DNA of 64,000 nt from Actinomycetales bacterium (GCA_002919305.1 PKFB01000042.1:1-64000); one strand, 5' to 3'. Numbered from the stretch's first letter, positions 34,325-43,721 are shown. Notes: generated by a model not told the origin, from the letters alone. Numbers and translations: made by a program.

Positions 34325-36532
34325 ATGGCGGCTCAGGTCGACCTCTCCGGCTTCGCCGAACTCAGGGCCATCCTGCGTATCCGACCCTTCCGGCGACTGT
34401 GGCTTGCCACAGGACTGTCCTCGCTGGGGGACTGGCTCGGCCTGCTCGTCGTCGCGATGTTCGCCGCGGATCAAGTTTCCAGCAGCACCGCCCGTGGTTT
34501 GGCGTTCGGGTCAGTGATCGCGGTGCGTCTTCTCCCGGCTCTGATCCTCGGGCCGATCGCCGGGATCCTCGCCGACCGCTTCGACCGGCGCTACACCATG
34601 GTCATCTGCGACATCCTGCGATTCGCGCTGTTCGCCTCGATCCCCGCGGTCGGGACCGTGGTCGGCGGTGGCCCGGCATCTGTGGGATGGGCAGCGGTGG
34701 CCACCTTCCTCATCGAGACCATCGCGTTGATCTGGGCCCCCGCCAAGGACGCGGCGGTCCCCAACCTGGTCCCCAAGGCGCGCCTGGAGAAGGCCAACCA
34801 ACTCACCCTCATCACGACCTATGGTCTGACGCCGGTACCCGCCGCACTGATCGCCGCCGGACTGACCCGTGGGCTGGGCAACGTGTCATGGCTGCCGCCT
34901 GCGACCGATCTGGCGCTCTACTTCAACGCCCTCACCTTCCTGACCGTCGCGATAGTGGTGCTCGTCGGCATCAAGGAGATCAGCCGCGGTCATCGAGAAC
35001 GGGCGGCGATACGGCGGCAGACAGGGATGCTCGGCCAGTTCGTCGAGGGCTGGCGCTATGTGAGCCACACCCCGCTGGTCCGGGGCCTGGTTCTGGGGAT
35101 CCTGGGCGCCTTCGCCAGCGCCGGTGTCGTCGTAGGGACCGCTCAGTTCTACGCGCAGTCACTCGGTGCTGGGCAGGCCGCTTTCTACCTGCTCTTCGCG
35201 GCGATGTTCACCGGGGTTGGGGTCGGTGTGGGATTCGGCCCGCGGCTGGTCGGGGACTTGTCCCGGCGGCGGTGGTTCGGACTGAGCATCATCTTCGCCG
35301 CAGGTTCAGTGGCGTACCTGGCGATCGCACCCCACCTGGCCTTGGCGATCTTCGGATGCGTGCTGGTCGGCATGGGTGCCGGCATGGCCTTCCTGGCCGG
35401 CATCACCCTGCTCGGGGGCGAGGTCACCGACAACATGCGGGGCCGGGTCTTCGCGGTGGTCCAGGTCGCCACCCGCGGTGTCTTGGTGTTCACCATGTCG
35501 GTCGCCGGTGTCCTGGTCGGCCTCGGTGCCTCCCGCCGCATCAACCTCGGCCTTTTCTCCTTCCAGTTGAGCACCAGCCGCGTGCTGCTGGCGGTGGCGG
35601 GCGTGATCGGTGTGGTAGCCGGAGTGGCCGCCTTCCGCCACATGGACGACAAACCCGGCGTGGGCATCCTGCCCGATCTGTGGTCATCGATATGGGGTCG
35701 ACCGCTGGGGAGGCCCGAGGTCACCGCCCGCAAAGGGCTGTTCGTGGTGTTCGAGGGCGGCGAGGGAGCCGGAAAGTCGACCCAGGCGGTCAAGCTGGCC
35801 GCGTGGTTACGGCTCCAGGGGCATACGGTGGTGGTGACCAGGGAGCCCGGCGCTACCGATATCGGCTCCCGGATTCGCGCCCTGCTGCTCAACCGTGAGT
35901 TGACCCAGGAGACGCTCTCCCCACGCGCGGAGGCGTTACTGTACGCCGCTGACCGCGCCCATCACGTCGCCACGGTGGTACGTCCGGCGCTCGCTCGTGG
36001 GGAGATGGTCATCAGCGACCGGTACATCGATTCATCCCTGGCGTACCAGGGAGCGGGTCGTACCCTGCCGGTCGAGGAGGTGGCGTGGCTGTCGAACTGG
36101 GCGACCGGCAGCCTCAAGCCGGATCTGGTCGTCCTGCTCGACATCGATCCAATGGTGGGGCTGACCCGGGTGGAGCGTCGTGGGGACGCCGACCGGGTCG
36201 AACGGGAATCGTTGCAATTCCACGACCGGGTGCGATACCAGTTCCTGGATTTGGCGGCGGCTGATCCCAAGCGCTACCTGGTGCTGGACGCCACCCAGGA
36301 CGTGGAGACGATCGCCGAACAGGTACGCCAGCGCGTGTCCCAACTGATCAGAGAGCGGGAATTGGCCGATGATGACTTTCGGCAGGACACATCCGGTGAC
36401 GCCGCCACCGGTATGCCCTCCGCGTCATCGGCTAAACCGTCATCGACAACTAAGACGACTAAAACGTCATCGACTAAACCGTCCCAGAGCACGAGTTCGT
36501 CCGACGACGCTCACGAGGAGTTGACCACATGA
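34325..36532 (+). CDS. tmk: MFS-type transporter fused to thymidylate kinase
   Basis: A single frame joins an MFS-like membrane domain (about residues 15-455, roughly twelve helices) to a complete thymidylate kinase. The P-loop VFEGGEGAGKSTQ is near residue 478, the DRYIDSSLAYQG motif follows, and the C-terminal ~45 residues are Ser/Thr/Lys-rich. Tmk makes dTDP from dTMP. MFS-Tmk fusions are known in actinobacteria. The start is unclear: a strong GGAGGT (34277-34282) is followed 6 nt later by ATC, not by ATG or GTG. The first in-frame ATG is 34325; a GTG at 34184 would add 47 residues. It overlaps holB (ATGA). Confidence 0.92.
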   Translation: MAAQVDLSGFAELRAILRIRPFRRLWLATGLSSLGDWLGLLVVAMFAADQVSSSTARGLAFGSVIAVRLLPALILGPIAGILADRFDRRYTMVICDILRFALFASIPAVGTVVGGGPASVGWAAVATFLIETIALIWAPAKDAAVPNLVPKARLEKANQLTLITTYGLTPVPAALIAAGLTRGLGNVSWLPPATDLALYFNALTFLTVAIVVLVGIKEISRGHRERAAIRRQTGMLGQFVEGWRYVSHTPLVRGLVLGILGAFASAGVVVGTAQFYAQSLGAGQAAFYLLFAAMFTGVGVGVGFGPRLVGDLSRRRWFGLSIIFAAGSVAYLAIAPHLALAIFGCVLVGMGAGMAFLAGITLLGGEVTDNMRGRVFAVVQVATRGVLVFTMSVAGVLVGLGASRRINLGLFSFQLSTSRVLLAVAGVIGVVAGVAAFRHMDDKPGVGILPDLWSSIWGRPLGRPEVTARKGLFVVFEGGEGAGKSTQAVKLAAWLRLQGHTVVVTREPGATDIGSRIRALLLNRELTQETLSPRAEALLYAADRAHHVATVVRPALARGEMVISDRYIDSSLAYQGAGRTLPVEEVAWLSNWATGSLKPDLVVLLDIDPMVGLTRVERRGDADRVERESLQFHDRVRYQFLDLAAADPKRYLVLDATQDVETIAEQVRQRVSQLIRERELADDDFRQDTSGDAATGMPSASSAKPSSTTKTTKTSSTKPSQSTSSSDDAHEELTT

Positions 36533-37731
36533 GTGCGCCGGTCACGGCCGGCGTTTTCGACGATCTGGTCGGCCAGGAGGAGGCGGTGGCCACGCTTACC
36601 AGAGCGGCTGACGCCGCCGCCACGATCATCGCGGGCGGGACCCCGCCCCTGGGCGCGATGACGCACGCCTGGATCTTCACCGGCCCCACGAGATCAGACA
36701 GGTCCGTGGCCGCTCGCGCCTTCGCCGCCGCCTTGCAGTGCCCCGACCGGGGATGCGGTCGCTGCACCGCCTGCCACACCGCGCTCACCGGAACCCACGC
36801 CGACGTCACGTTCGTGGTGCCGGACGGGCTGTCCATCTCGGTCAGCGAGATGCGCTCGCTGGTCCTCCGAGCCGCCAGCGCCCCCACCCAGGGGCGCTGG
36901 CAGGTGCTGGTTGTAGAGGACGCCGACCGCCTCACTGAGGCGGCTGGAAACGCCTTGCTCAAGGCGATTGAGGAGCCGCCCGCGCGTACCGTCTTCCTGC
37001 TGTGCACTCCGACCACGCACCCGGACGACATTTCCGTGACCATCCGGTCCCGGTGCCGGGTGGTGGCGCTACGGCAACCATCCTCTGAAGCGGTGGCGCG
37101 GGTGCTGACCGAACGGGACGGCATCGACCCGCAGACCGCCCACTGGGCGGCGGCGGCGTCCCAGGGGCACCTGGATCGGGCTCGGCTCTTGGCGCGCGAC
37201 CCTGAGGCGCGGGCGCGGCGGGAAGCGGTGCTCGCGATTCCGCGTACCCTCTCCAGCATCGGAGCGTGTTTCGACGCCGCGGCCGCGTTGATTGAGGCAG
37301 CCGAGGCGGAAGCCACCGCCGCGACGGCGGAGATAGCCGAACGCGAGAAGGCCGAGTTGCAGACCGCCCTCGGCGCAGGAGGCACCGGTAAGGGTGCGGC
37401 TGGAGCAGCCCGAGGAACCGCCGGCCAAATCAAAGAGTTGGAGCGGCGCCAAAAGCTGCGGGTGACACGAGCGCAGCGCGATGCGCTCGATCGCGCCCTG
37501 ATCGACCTGGCGGGTTTCTACCGCGATGTATTGATGCTCCAGACAGGAGCGGCGGTTCCGCCGATTCACACCGATGCCCTTGAGATGACCCGTCGCGCGG
37601 CCGCTGCGTGGACCCCTGACAAGGTGCTACGCCGGATTGAGGCGGTTTTGGAATGCCGGAGAGCAATCGAGGCCAATGTCAAACCAAAGGTCGCGGTTGA
37701 AGCGATGATGCTTGCGTTGTGGCAAGGATGA
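36529..37731 (+). CDS. holB: DNA polymerase III subunit delta'
   Basis: A 400-residue AAA+ clamp-loader subunit. DDLVGQEEAVATL is the RFC-like N-terminal motif. The zinc-binding cluster CPDRGCGRCTAC is near residue 72. The P-loop position (GPTRSDRSVAA) lacks GKT, as expected for delta', which does not bind ATP. VVEDADRLTEAAGNALLKAI and TIRSRCRV are sensor motifs. ATGA overlap with tmk, the same pairing as in other actinobacteria. A helical, Ala/Glu-rich insert lies at about 260-305. Confidence 0.94.
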   Translation: MSAPVTAGVFDDLVGQEEAVATLTRAADAAATIIAGGTPPLGAMTHAWIFTGPTRSDRSVAARAFAAALQCPDRGCGRCTACHTALTGTHADVTFVVPDGLSISVSEMRSLVLRAASAPTQGRWQVLVVEDADRLTEAAGNALLKAIEEPPARTVFLLCTPTTHPDDISVTIRSRCRVVALRQPSSEAVARVLTERDGIDPQTAHWAAAASQGHLDRARLLARDPEARARREAVLAIPRTLSSIGACFDAAAALIEAAEAEATAATAEIAEREKAELQTALGAGGTGKGAAGAARGTAGQIKELERRQKLRVTRAQRDALDRALIDLAGFYRDVLMLQTGAAVPPIHTDALEMTRRAAAAWTPDKVLRRIEAVLECRRAIEANVKPKVAVEAMMLALWQG

Positions 37732-37788
37732 ACGTGGCGTTGGCGGTGCCTCCAAGACTGTCTGAATAGAGTTCATTACTCGGAGAGG

Positions 37789-37797
37789 TTGTCCACA
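37789..37797 (+). promoter_or_regulatory. DnaA-box-like site upstream of ESX cassette 1
   Basis: TTGTCCACA, the form of DnaA box favoured in mycobacteria, in the sense orientation and 176 bp before the first cassette gene. Confidence 0.4.
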
Positions 37798-37973
37798 GGC
37801 GGGTCTGTGAGGTTGTGTCCGACAACCGCGGCACATACGGTCAGCGGTGACCGCGGCATGGCGGGTGGGACGCCAGTCACGGTGACGGTGGTCGGCGACG
37901 CACTTCACACCGGTTGGTGGCGTACGGTTCCTCTCCGGGATCGCCGAGTGCACGAACGGTGAGGGAGCGGCGG

Positions 37974-38300
37974 ATGCCTCGCGAGATCGACGAGCGCTTC
38001 ATTGAAGAAGCCGTCGAGCGTTACCGCAAGATCGATGCCATGCTCGCGGAGTTCAATCAGGCGGCCAAGAGCATGGAGGTGTCAGTACGATCCCCCGACG
38101 GCCTAGTCGAGATCGTGGTGGCCGGTGATGGTTCCTTTCGAGATGTGATCATCTCTGATGAAGCCCTGGAGCCCGGCCGTACCGCCCGGGAACTCTCCCG
38201 GGCTGTCCTCACCGCCTGCACGGCCGCCGCGGACGCTGCTGAATGGGCGCGGAGGAAGTTGTACGAGGAGACGTTCCGTGATTACGGCCCTCTCCCGTAA
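37974..38300 (+). CDS. YbaB/EbfC-like protein, ESX cassette 1
   Basis: A 108-residue protein of the YbaB/EbfC (nucleoid-associated) type that actinobacteria often place ahead of ESX substrate genes. A coiled N-terminal helix (RFIEEAVERYRKIDAMLAEF) is followed by MEVSVRSPDGLVEIVVAGDG and a C-terminal WARRKLYEE helix. The pattern EVSxxSPDxxxEVV...WARRxLxE is shared with the protein at 63173-63493. The ATG has GGGAG 6 nt upstream. Its real function (DNA binding or ESX chaperone-like) is unknown. Confidence 0.82.
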   Translation: MPREIDERFIEEAVERYRKIDAMLAEFNQAAKSMEVSVRSPDGLVEIVVAGDGSFRDVIISDEALEPGRTARELSRAVLTACTAAADAAEWARRKLYEETFRDYGPLP

Positions 38301-38321
38301 CCGAACCTGTAGGAGGCCGTG

Positions 38322-38738
38322 ATGGCCGAACGTGATGATTCACCCGACGAGCAGACGCGCGGCCTGGGTGATGTGGCTAGCAGGGTGTTCGCCGGAGGGG
38401 AGACCCTGACTAATGCCACGGCCGCCCTGACCGCGTGCGACCCCGGTGTGACCGCGTTTGGGGGCGATGGCCCCGGCCGACTGGGTGATTTTGCCCGGGA
38501 GTTGTATCAGCAGTGGCAGGCGGCGTTGAATGCCAGAGCCCGAGAGGCGGCGCAGCACGGTGAGCGACTGATAGAGGTGGCCACCACCCTCGGTGGGGTT
38601 GCAGCGGCCTACACCGAGGTGGACCAGAGTCTCGCCAGCGAGCTCAACCGGCTGTATCCCGACAGCGGGAACTGGTTTGATCGGCGCGGGCCCACGGGAG
38701 GGGACCCGGCCATACGACCTGACGCAGGCACGGAGTGA
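38322..38738 (+). CDS. EspC-like ESX secretion substrate, cassette 1
   Basis: A 138-residue helical protein of the ESX EspC-type target family. YTEVD near residue 94 is a YxxxD type VII secretion signal after the second long helix. The C-terminus is Gly/Pro/Asp-rich. AGGAGG lies 6 nt before the ATG; a GTG three bases earlier is possible. It overlaps the next gene (GTGA region), so the two are translated together and may pair as a heterodimer for export. Confidence 0.78.
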   Translation: MAERDDSPDEQTRGLGDVASRVFAGGETLTNATAALTACDPGVTAFGGDGPGRLGDFARELYQQWQAALNARAREAAQHGERLIEVATTLGGVAAAYTEVDQSLASELNRLYPDSGNWFDRRGPTGGDPAIRPDAGTE

Positions 38739-38740
38739 AA

Positions 38741-39559
38741 ATGCAGCCGGTCCCCACCGAGAATGTCGGCTTTGTCTCATTTGAGATGGCCGAAGAATCC
38801 CTGGACACCATGGCGCCGGTGGCCCGTGATCTGCTCCACCGGGTAGATCTGACTCTCACTCAGCTCGGTGCGCCACCGGACCACCCAGTGCTGTCGTTGC
38901 TACGCCGATTGAGGGTGCTGCCTGGGCAGGCGTTGGACTTCGCCTTGAGCGCGTCCCCGCAGGCACTGGTGGATGCGGCGGCGCAGCTGCGGCAAATCCG
39001 GGCCTCCTACGACAGCGAGGTGGCTACTCCCCTCGACCGTGTGATGGCGGAGCTGGGCTGGAGTAGCGCCGGTCAGGCAGCGTTCACTGCTCGCTGGAGA
39101 TCGTTGATGGACCACCTGGCTGGGCAGGAGGGCGGCCGGGATTCCATGGCGGGACGTTTGCTGGAGACCGCCGCGTACGCCGAGTCTGTGGCCGGATGGT
39201 TCAGCCATCTGAGGTACGCGATCTGCGAGGCGCTGATCCCCGCGTTGTCCTCTGAGGAAGCCGTGGTGCTACGCGGTTGTGCCGCTCTATCGGGCAGCGC
39301 TGAGGAGTTTCGGACCGCCTTGGCCTCGGGGGCGGTGTCCGACACCGGCCGGTTGGCCCGAGCCGGTGCGGAGATTGGCCGGGTGGTGCTTCACGCGGTC
39401 GCGGAGATCTACGAGGCCGGGACCGAGGAGCTGCTGGGTGGATCTGACGGAACCGCCACAGCCTCTTGGTCCGAGCGGCTCAGCGAGTTGACGTACCACG
39501 GGCCAGCCCTACCGGACCTCAACACCGGCGAGACCGGTGGGACGAAGGTGCGGCTGTAG
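38741..39559 (+). CDS. WXG100-like ESX-associated protein, cassette 1
   Basis: A 272-residue largely helical protein. The segment VMAELGWSSAGQAAFTARW resembles the helix-turn-helix of WXG100 proteins, but WSS replaces WxG. A YAICE (YxxxE) sits near residue 145. The C-terminal ~40 residues are Gly/Thr-rich and probably disordered. The ATG at 38741 has GGAG 5 nt upstream; a GTG at 38735 overlaps the previous stop. It is the last gene of cassette 1. The function is unknown; a secreted ESX effector or partner is the likeliest reading. Confidence 0.75.
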   Translation: MQPVPTENVGFVSFEMAEESLDTMAPVARDLLHRVDLTLTQLGAPPDHPVLSLLRRLRVLPGQALDFALSASPQALVDAAAQLRQIRASYDSEVATPLDRVMAELGWSSAGQAAFTARWRSLMDHLAGQEGGRDSMAGRLLETAAYAESVAGWFSHLRYAICEALIPALSSEEAVVLRGCAALSGSAEEFRTALASGAVSDTGRLARAGAEIGRVVLHAVAEIYEAGTEELLGGSDGTATASWSERLSELTYHGPALPDLNTGETGGTKVRL

Positions 39560-39602
39560 GTCGGGAGGCGCTCGCTGTGGAGGTTTCCTCCTGTCCCCGG
39601 AT

Positions 39603-39624
39603 GGGCCCCACCCTGGTGGGGCCC
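39603..39624 (+). terminator. terminator-like hairpin after ESX cassette 1
   Basis: GGGCCCCACC and GGTGGGGCCC form a perfect 10-bp stem with a 2-nt centre, 44 bp past the last cassette gene. Confidence 0.5.
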
Positions 39625-39784
39625 GCTGCGGTGTTGAGCTGGTACGCGGCTATCGAGGCGGTACGCGTCAGGCGACCGGTATGAGTCGGGGTCGGTGATA
39701 CGACGCGGTCCCTGGAACGGTCGCTGGAATAAGAAGCCGCACTATGAAGCCGCTCCATAGTGAGGAGCTGAGCCAGAAAAGGCT

Positions 39785-39816
39785 CGCGGCGTCGAAGCTC
39801 TAGCTCCGACGCCGCG
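39785..39816. other. strong hairpin in non-coding stretch
   Basis: CGCGGCGTCG (39785-39794) pairs perfectly with CGACGCCGCG (39807-39816) around a 12-nt loop that itself contains AGCT palindromes. It could be a second terminator or part of an RNA. Confidence 0.4.
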
Positions 39817-40225
39817 GCTCCCTGCACCCCCCGCAGGTCTGTGGCGGCTTCGCTGACTCCGCGCTCTTTGGTGAGGCGGTGCGTTGCCGACGCCCCATTC
39901 CTATCCCCTGATCAAGGGCGTAACACAGGACAGTGACGTGATTCACCCATCTGGGTGACAGTAATTACGTTTGGTTATAGCTGCAGATCAGACATGTGTG
40001 TCGTCCACCTGACAGAAGGGAGGAAAAGCGTTCACGGTGCTCATGGAGCTTTAGTTCCGTAAACCCCCGAAAGTTCCACGATCAGAGTTCGCTATGACCG
40101 ACCCGTGGCGTGTGCCGGGATTTATTTTGTGACATAGGCAAGGCGTGGAACATCCCTGAATGTCGTATACGTGTCTCTACGGGCATGAACCGCCGCTCTG
40201 TGAGGACGTGGCGCGGGTGTTGTTC

Positions 40226-40258
40226 GGGCCCGGGGCTGGCGGGTACAACCCCGGGCCC
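40226..40258. other. GGGCCCGGGG hairpin in non-coding stretch
   Basis: GGGCCCGGGG (40226-40235) pairs with CCCCGGGCCC (40249-40258) around a 13-nt loop. It is very stable. No gene boundary is near, so a terminator role is not obvious. Confidence 0.4.
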
Positions 40259-40646
40259 GGTGGACGCTCGCCGACGATCAGGGCGCCGGGGCGTCCGATC
40301 CGCGCCGACCCGCCCGGAGGGAGGCGGGCTACCGGGAGGTGGGATCCCGGCGCGCGGGAGGGAGCCAAGCTCAGGTGGAGGACGCTTCTGAACGGTGTTT
40401 TTGGATAACGCCGCTGATCCGGCCCTTCGAGGAAGGTGTCCGAGGGCGCTCCACCCAAACCAACGAGAGTGGGGGCATACGAGTTACGGAAAGTATGTGG
40501 GTGGATTTATGGGGTGACAGTATTCGGAGGTTCTAGCATGTAGGCCTCTCTCATGGTTTTTATTCGTTTACTTCGTTTTTCGGACATAAACCCTGATAGG
40601 GTCAGGTATCTACGTTTCGCGCTTGTTTCCGCGTAGGGTTCAGGTC

Positions 40647-41522
40647 ATGGGGATGCTCTGCGCGGTCAGCTTCAACCGGTACGGCCGGCTGTACTACTTC
40701 AACCCTGGCGAGTTCTCCCCCCAAGTTGGGGATCGGGTGCTGGTACCCACCGACGGTGGCCCCGAAGTCGCCGAATGCATATGGGCGCCGCAATGGGTCC
40801 CCGAAGACACCGACGGATTTCCACGTTTGCTCGGGCTAGCCGGGGAAGCGGATCTGCAACGGGACGCGCTCATCCGCCGTCGTAAGGCCGAAGCCAAAGT
40901 GGCGGCCAAGCGGCTGATTCGGGAGCACGGACTGCCGATGAAGGTGGTCGCAGTCGATCACCTGCTCGCCACAGAAGAACGCAGCGCCCACACCACCATC
41001 TACTTCACCGCTCCCCATCGGGTGGACTTCCGCTCCCTGGTTCGTGACCTGGGCGCCACTCTGCGGTGTCGGGTGGAATTGCGTCAACTATCGGCGCGGG
41101 ATTCCGCCAAAGTACAAGGAGGAATCGGATCATGCGGGCGCGACCTGTGCTGCGCCACATTCCTCACCGACTTTGAACCAGTCACCATCCGGATGGCCAA
41201 GGAGCAGGATCTACCACTGAATCCGTTGCGGATTTCAGGAGCCTGCGGGCGTCTGATGTGCTGCTTGAAGTACGAGCACCCCCTATACCAGCGGTTCCAC
41301 GCCACAGCACCGGCCGTGGGGGAGCGGGTGGAGACCGAACACGGCCCTGGCAAGGTTGTCGGCCACAGCGTGCCCCGCGACTCCGTCGTGGTCCGCCTCG
41401 ACTCCGACGGCTCTCGCTGCCTGTGCAGCCGCGCCAGTGTCTGTGGCTCCCGCCAGGCGTACGAGAGCCGATACCAGGGTGAGGCCCAAACCCAGGAAGT
41501 AAGCAGAAGTACGCAGGAGTGA
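40647..41522 (+). CDS. PSP1 domain protein, RicT/YaaT-like
   Basis: A 291-residue PSP1-domain protein related to Bacillus RicT (YaaT), which works with RicA/RicF in RNA maturation and phosphorelay control and binds Fe-S clusters. Cysteine pairs are present in CGRDLCCATF (about 167) and CGRLMCCLKYEHPLY (about 203), as in the family. The ATG at 40647 (MGMLCAVSF) matches homologue starts; an ATG 24 nt upstream is possible. In actinobacteria it lies near holB, as here. Confidence 0.9.
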   Translation: MGMLCAVSFNRYGRLYYFNPGEFSPQVGDRVLVPTDGGPEVAECIWAPQWVPEDTDGFPRLLGLAGEADLQRDALIRRRKAEAKVAAKRLIREHGLPMKVVAVDHLLATEERSAHTTIYFTAPHRVDFRSLVRDLGATLRCRVELRQLSARDSAKVQGGIGSCGRDLCCATFLTDFEPVTIRMAKEQDLPLNPLRISGACGRLMCCLKYEHPLYQRFHATAPAVGERVETEHGPGKVVGHSVPRDSVVVRLDSDGSRCLCSRASVCGSRQAYESRYQGEAQTQEVSRSTQE

Positions 41523-41544
41523 GAACGCCGGACAGGCCGCCGGG

Positions 41545-43281
41545 CTAACCGGTCACCGTAAACGGCGGCTCGATCAAACGTGCCCGTAGCGGCTCCTGCG
41601 GGGCTATCCACGGCGCCTCAGGGGGATCATCAGGCGCCGCTCGCCAGGAGCGGCACACCCGGTCCACGGCCATCGGATACACCGTGAGCGTGCCGTCCCC
41701 GGCGATGTGCAGCCGCAGGAAGGATTTGGCGTGCTCGATGCCCTGCGCGGCGAACAATTCATTGCTGTTGACGCCGCAGCGGTCCGCGATCCACAGGTAG
41801 CCGGCGACGAGATAGGTCGCCAGCAGCCCAGCGACCGGCGCGTAGCCGAAGGCAGCCAGAGATAACCACAATGGACCGTCCGCACCCAGCCGGCTCCACA
41901 GAAGCCCGGCCGTTATCCCCAGCGCCAGATGGGCCAGGCCGTGACAGGTCCCCAGCAGCCACGGTCTGAACCGGTGGGACTCCTGAGCACCGGATAACGC
42001 GAAGCCGAGCGCGAAACCCATTACCACCGTGCCCATTAGCGCCAGAGGCAGACTGAGCACCCGGCCAGCCAGGGTCACCACGGATAAGAACAGCAGCGTG
42101 TGCAGGGTGGCCAACAGCCCGCTGAACCCCGGATTACGCCCCAGCAGACGCCAGAAGATTCCCCAGGTCAGGCGGCGCGAGGTCGCGTGATCGGGATAGC
42201 AGCTGCGAAGCTGGTACGGACGTGACCTGCTGGACGCGCGTACCGCAGGCTTGGCAGGGGGTACCTGGAGCTGGGGCGGCAGGTGGTGGGTGGGGGACAG
42301 ATAAGCGCCGCCACCGCCACAGGTGACCAGATGCTGGGCCGACGTAGACGGGGCGCCGTCGAGCTCCTCTGACGCTTCGGAGAGGCGTTCGTACCGCGCG
42401 TAATGATGGGCGTCTCCCGCCAATAAAAGCGCCACCGACGCACCCGTAGGCTCGATCACCTTCCGGATGAAGTAGTCGAGCGTGTCGTACTCGTGAGGCG
42501 CATCGGCGGCGTACACCCAGCTGGGGCGAGCGGTGCAGATAATGACGCGATCCCCCGGGCGTAACTGGGTTTCCGCACAGTGGCGGAAGTAGTCCAGCTG
42601 GGGTTCGTCCAGGTAGGCGTCCAGCTGAACGTCGATGGCGAACAGCCACCAGCGGTGAGGGAGGCGTAGCGCGGCGTAGCTACGACTCTGACGCGTACGC
42701 CATCCCCCGATCGACTCACCCTTGCCGAAGAGGCGCAGGTACGCGGTGAGGCCGTCGTACCAGTCATGGTTGCCGGGCAGGCAGTACAGGCTCGGCTCTG
42801 GGTCAGCCCGTGGCAACGCCGCCTGGTATGGGCCTTTGCAACGGTCCTCATACTGTCGCCAGCTGGCTGTGGGATAGACCTGATCGCCTCCCATGACCAG
42901 CACCTGGCCGCGGGGCAAGGGGCGTGTCAGGTCAGACACCCGCAACTCCGGCTGCGCCAGTAGCCAGGCCACCGAGTACGTCGCATCGAACCCATCGCCG
43001 AGATCAGCGACGTAGTCCACCCACAGCTCGTCGGTATCCGCGTGCTGGTAGACCTTCGCAGGCAGGACCCCCTGCAGCTCGCGTTTATCCAGATACGCGC
43101 CGAACAGATGAGCCAAGAGCACCCGCAGCGCGGTCGCGCCGAGCAAGCCCGGCGCTAACCACGGCACGCGCGTCCGCCGGGTGAAACCCAACTGAGCCGG
43201 GGACAGATCCCGGGGGCGGTGGTGTGGACCACGCTTGACGGGAACGGGTGAGGCGGGCTCGGGCAGGGGTGCGTCGACCAT
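41545..43281 (-). CDS. membrane metallophosphoesterase
   Basis: A 578-residue protein. The N-terminal ~350 residues are a calcineurin-like phosphoesterase: VADLGDG (motif I, with Gly where His is usual), VMGGDQVYP, LPGNHDWYD and LLAGDAHHYARY carry the metal ligands. The C-terminal part (about 400-520) has four to five hydrophobic helices. A TM-like helix also lies near residue 45. The substrate is unknown. The minus-strand stop lies 22 bp from ricT's, so the genes converge. Confidence 0.88.
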   Translation of the reverse strand: MVDAPLPEPASPVPVKRGPHHRPRDLSPAQLGFTRRTRVPWLAPGLLGATALRVLLAHLFGAYLDKRELQGVLPAKVYQHADTDELWVDYVADLGDGFDATYSVAWLLAQPELRVSDLTRPLPRGQVLVMGGDQVYPTASWRQYEDRCKGPYQAALPRADPEPSLYCLPGNHDWYDGLTAYLRLFGKGESIGGWRTRQSRSYAALRLPHRWWLFAIDVQLDAYLDEPQLDYFRHCAETQLRPGDRVIICTARPSWVYAADAPHEYDTLDYFIRKVIEPTGASVALLLAGDAHHYARYERLSEASEELDGAPSTSAQHLVTCGGGGAYLSPTHHLPPQLQVPPAKPAVRASSRSRPYQLRSCYPDHATSRRLTWGIFWRLLGRNPGFSGLLATLHTLLFLSVVTLAGRVLSLPLALMGTVVMGFALGFALSGAQESHRFRPWLLGTCHGLAHLALGITAGLLWSRLGADGPLWLSLAAFGYAPVAGLLATYLVAGYLWIADRCGVNSNELFAAQGIEHAKSFLRLHIAGDGTLTVYPMAVDRVCRSWRAAPDDPPEAPWIAPQEPLRARLIEPPFTVTG

Positions 43282-43329
43282 CCCTTCCAGAGGGTAGTGG
43301 GTTTGAGCGACGATCAGTAGCCCGCGAAT

Positions 43330-43554
43330 CTACTCGTCGTGAACTGGAGGGGGGAGCTTACGGATCCTGACCGCCTCATACGGCGGCAGGACGACCGCCT
43401 GGGCCACGATCACCCGTTCGCCGTCGTGGGTGATGACCGGGGACCCATAAAGTTCGTATCCCTCGTCGAGCAGGTTGCTGACTCGGGCGTAGAACTCGGT
43501 TCCATCGGGACCGGTGACCAGCCGGTACCGCAACCGTTCCTGAAGATGGCTCAT
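43330..43554 (-). CDS. DUF1737 domain protein
   Basis: A 74-residue protein of the small DUF1737 family: YRLVTGPDGTEFYARVSNLL then GYELYGSPV and VIVAQAVVLPP. Function unknown. The ATG at 43554 has AAGG 9 nt upstream; a GTG at 43563 would add three residues without a usable site. Confidence 0.85.
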   Translation of the reverse strand: MSHLQERLRYRLVTGPDGTEFYARVSNLLDEGYELYGSPVITHDGERVIVAQAVVLPPYEAVRIRKLPPPVHDE

Positions 43555-43602
43555 GCCTGGCACCTTCCCATGTTCCCGGCTCCAGCGGGTGGGGGAACCC
43601 GC

Positions 43603-43632
43603 TTCAAGAAGGATCCGTCCATCACGTACACT
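43603..43632 (+). promoter_or_regulatory. possible tRNA-Thr promoter
   Basis: TTCAAG (43603-43608) and TACACT (43627-43632) are 18 bp apart. The -10-like hexamer ends 10 nt before the tRNA 5' end. Confidence 0.4.
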
Positions 43633-43642
43633 GAGCCAGTCC

Positions 43643-43715
43643 GCCGCCTTAGCTCAGTCGGTAGAGCGTGGTACTCGTAATACCAAGGTCGACGGTTCGA
43701 TTCCGTCAGGCGGCT
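43643..43715 (+). tRNA. tRNA-Thr (anticodon CGT)
   Basis: This 73-nt cloverleaf has acceptor GCCGCCT/AGGCGGC, D-stem GCTC/GAGC, anticodon stem TGGTA/TACCA with loop CTCGTAA, and T-arm GACGG-TTCGATT-CCGTC. The anticodon CGT reads ACG (Thr). CCA is not encoded. Confidence 0.97.
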
Positions 43716-43721
43716 CAAGCA

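Larger units (their letters stand above)
39560..40646. other. 1.1 kb non-coding stretch with strong hairpins
   Basis: No supported gene. It holds three strong GC hairpins (39603-39624, 39785-39816, 40226-40258), listed separately. Composition shifts from GC-rich (39560-39890), to mixed (39900-40190), to GC-rich (40200-40390), to AT-rich just before ricT (40480-40620). Short open frames lack ribosome sites. Confidence 0.45.

Noticed and set aside
40201..40400. Known riboswitch in the ricT leader
   Set aside because: The hairpins do not match the conserved cores of the cobalamin, c-di-AMP, TPP or SAM riboswitches as I know them.
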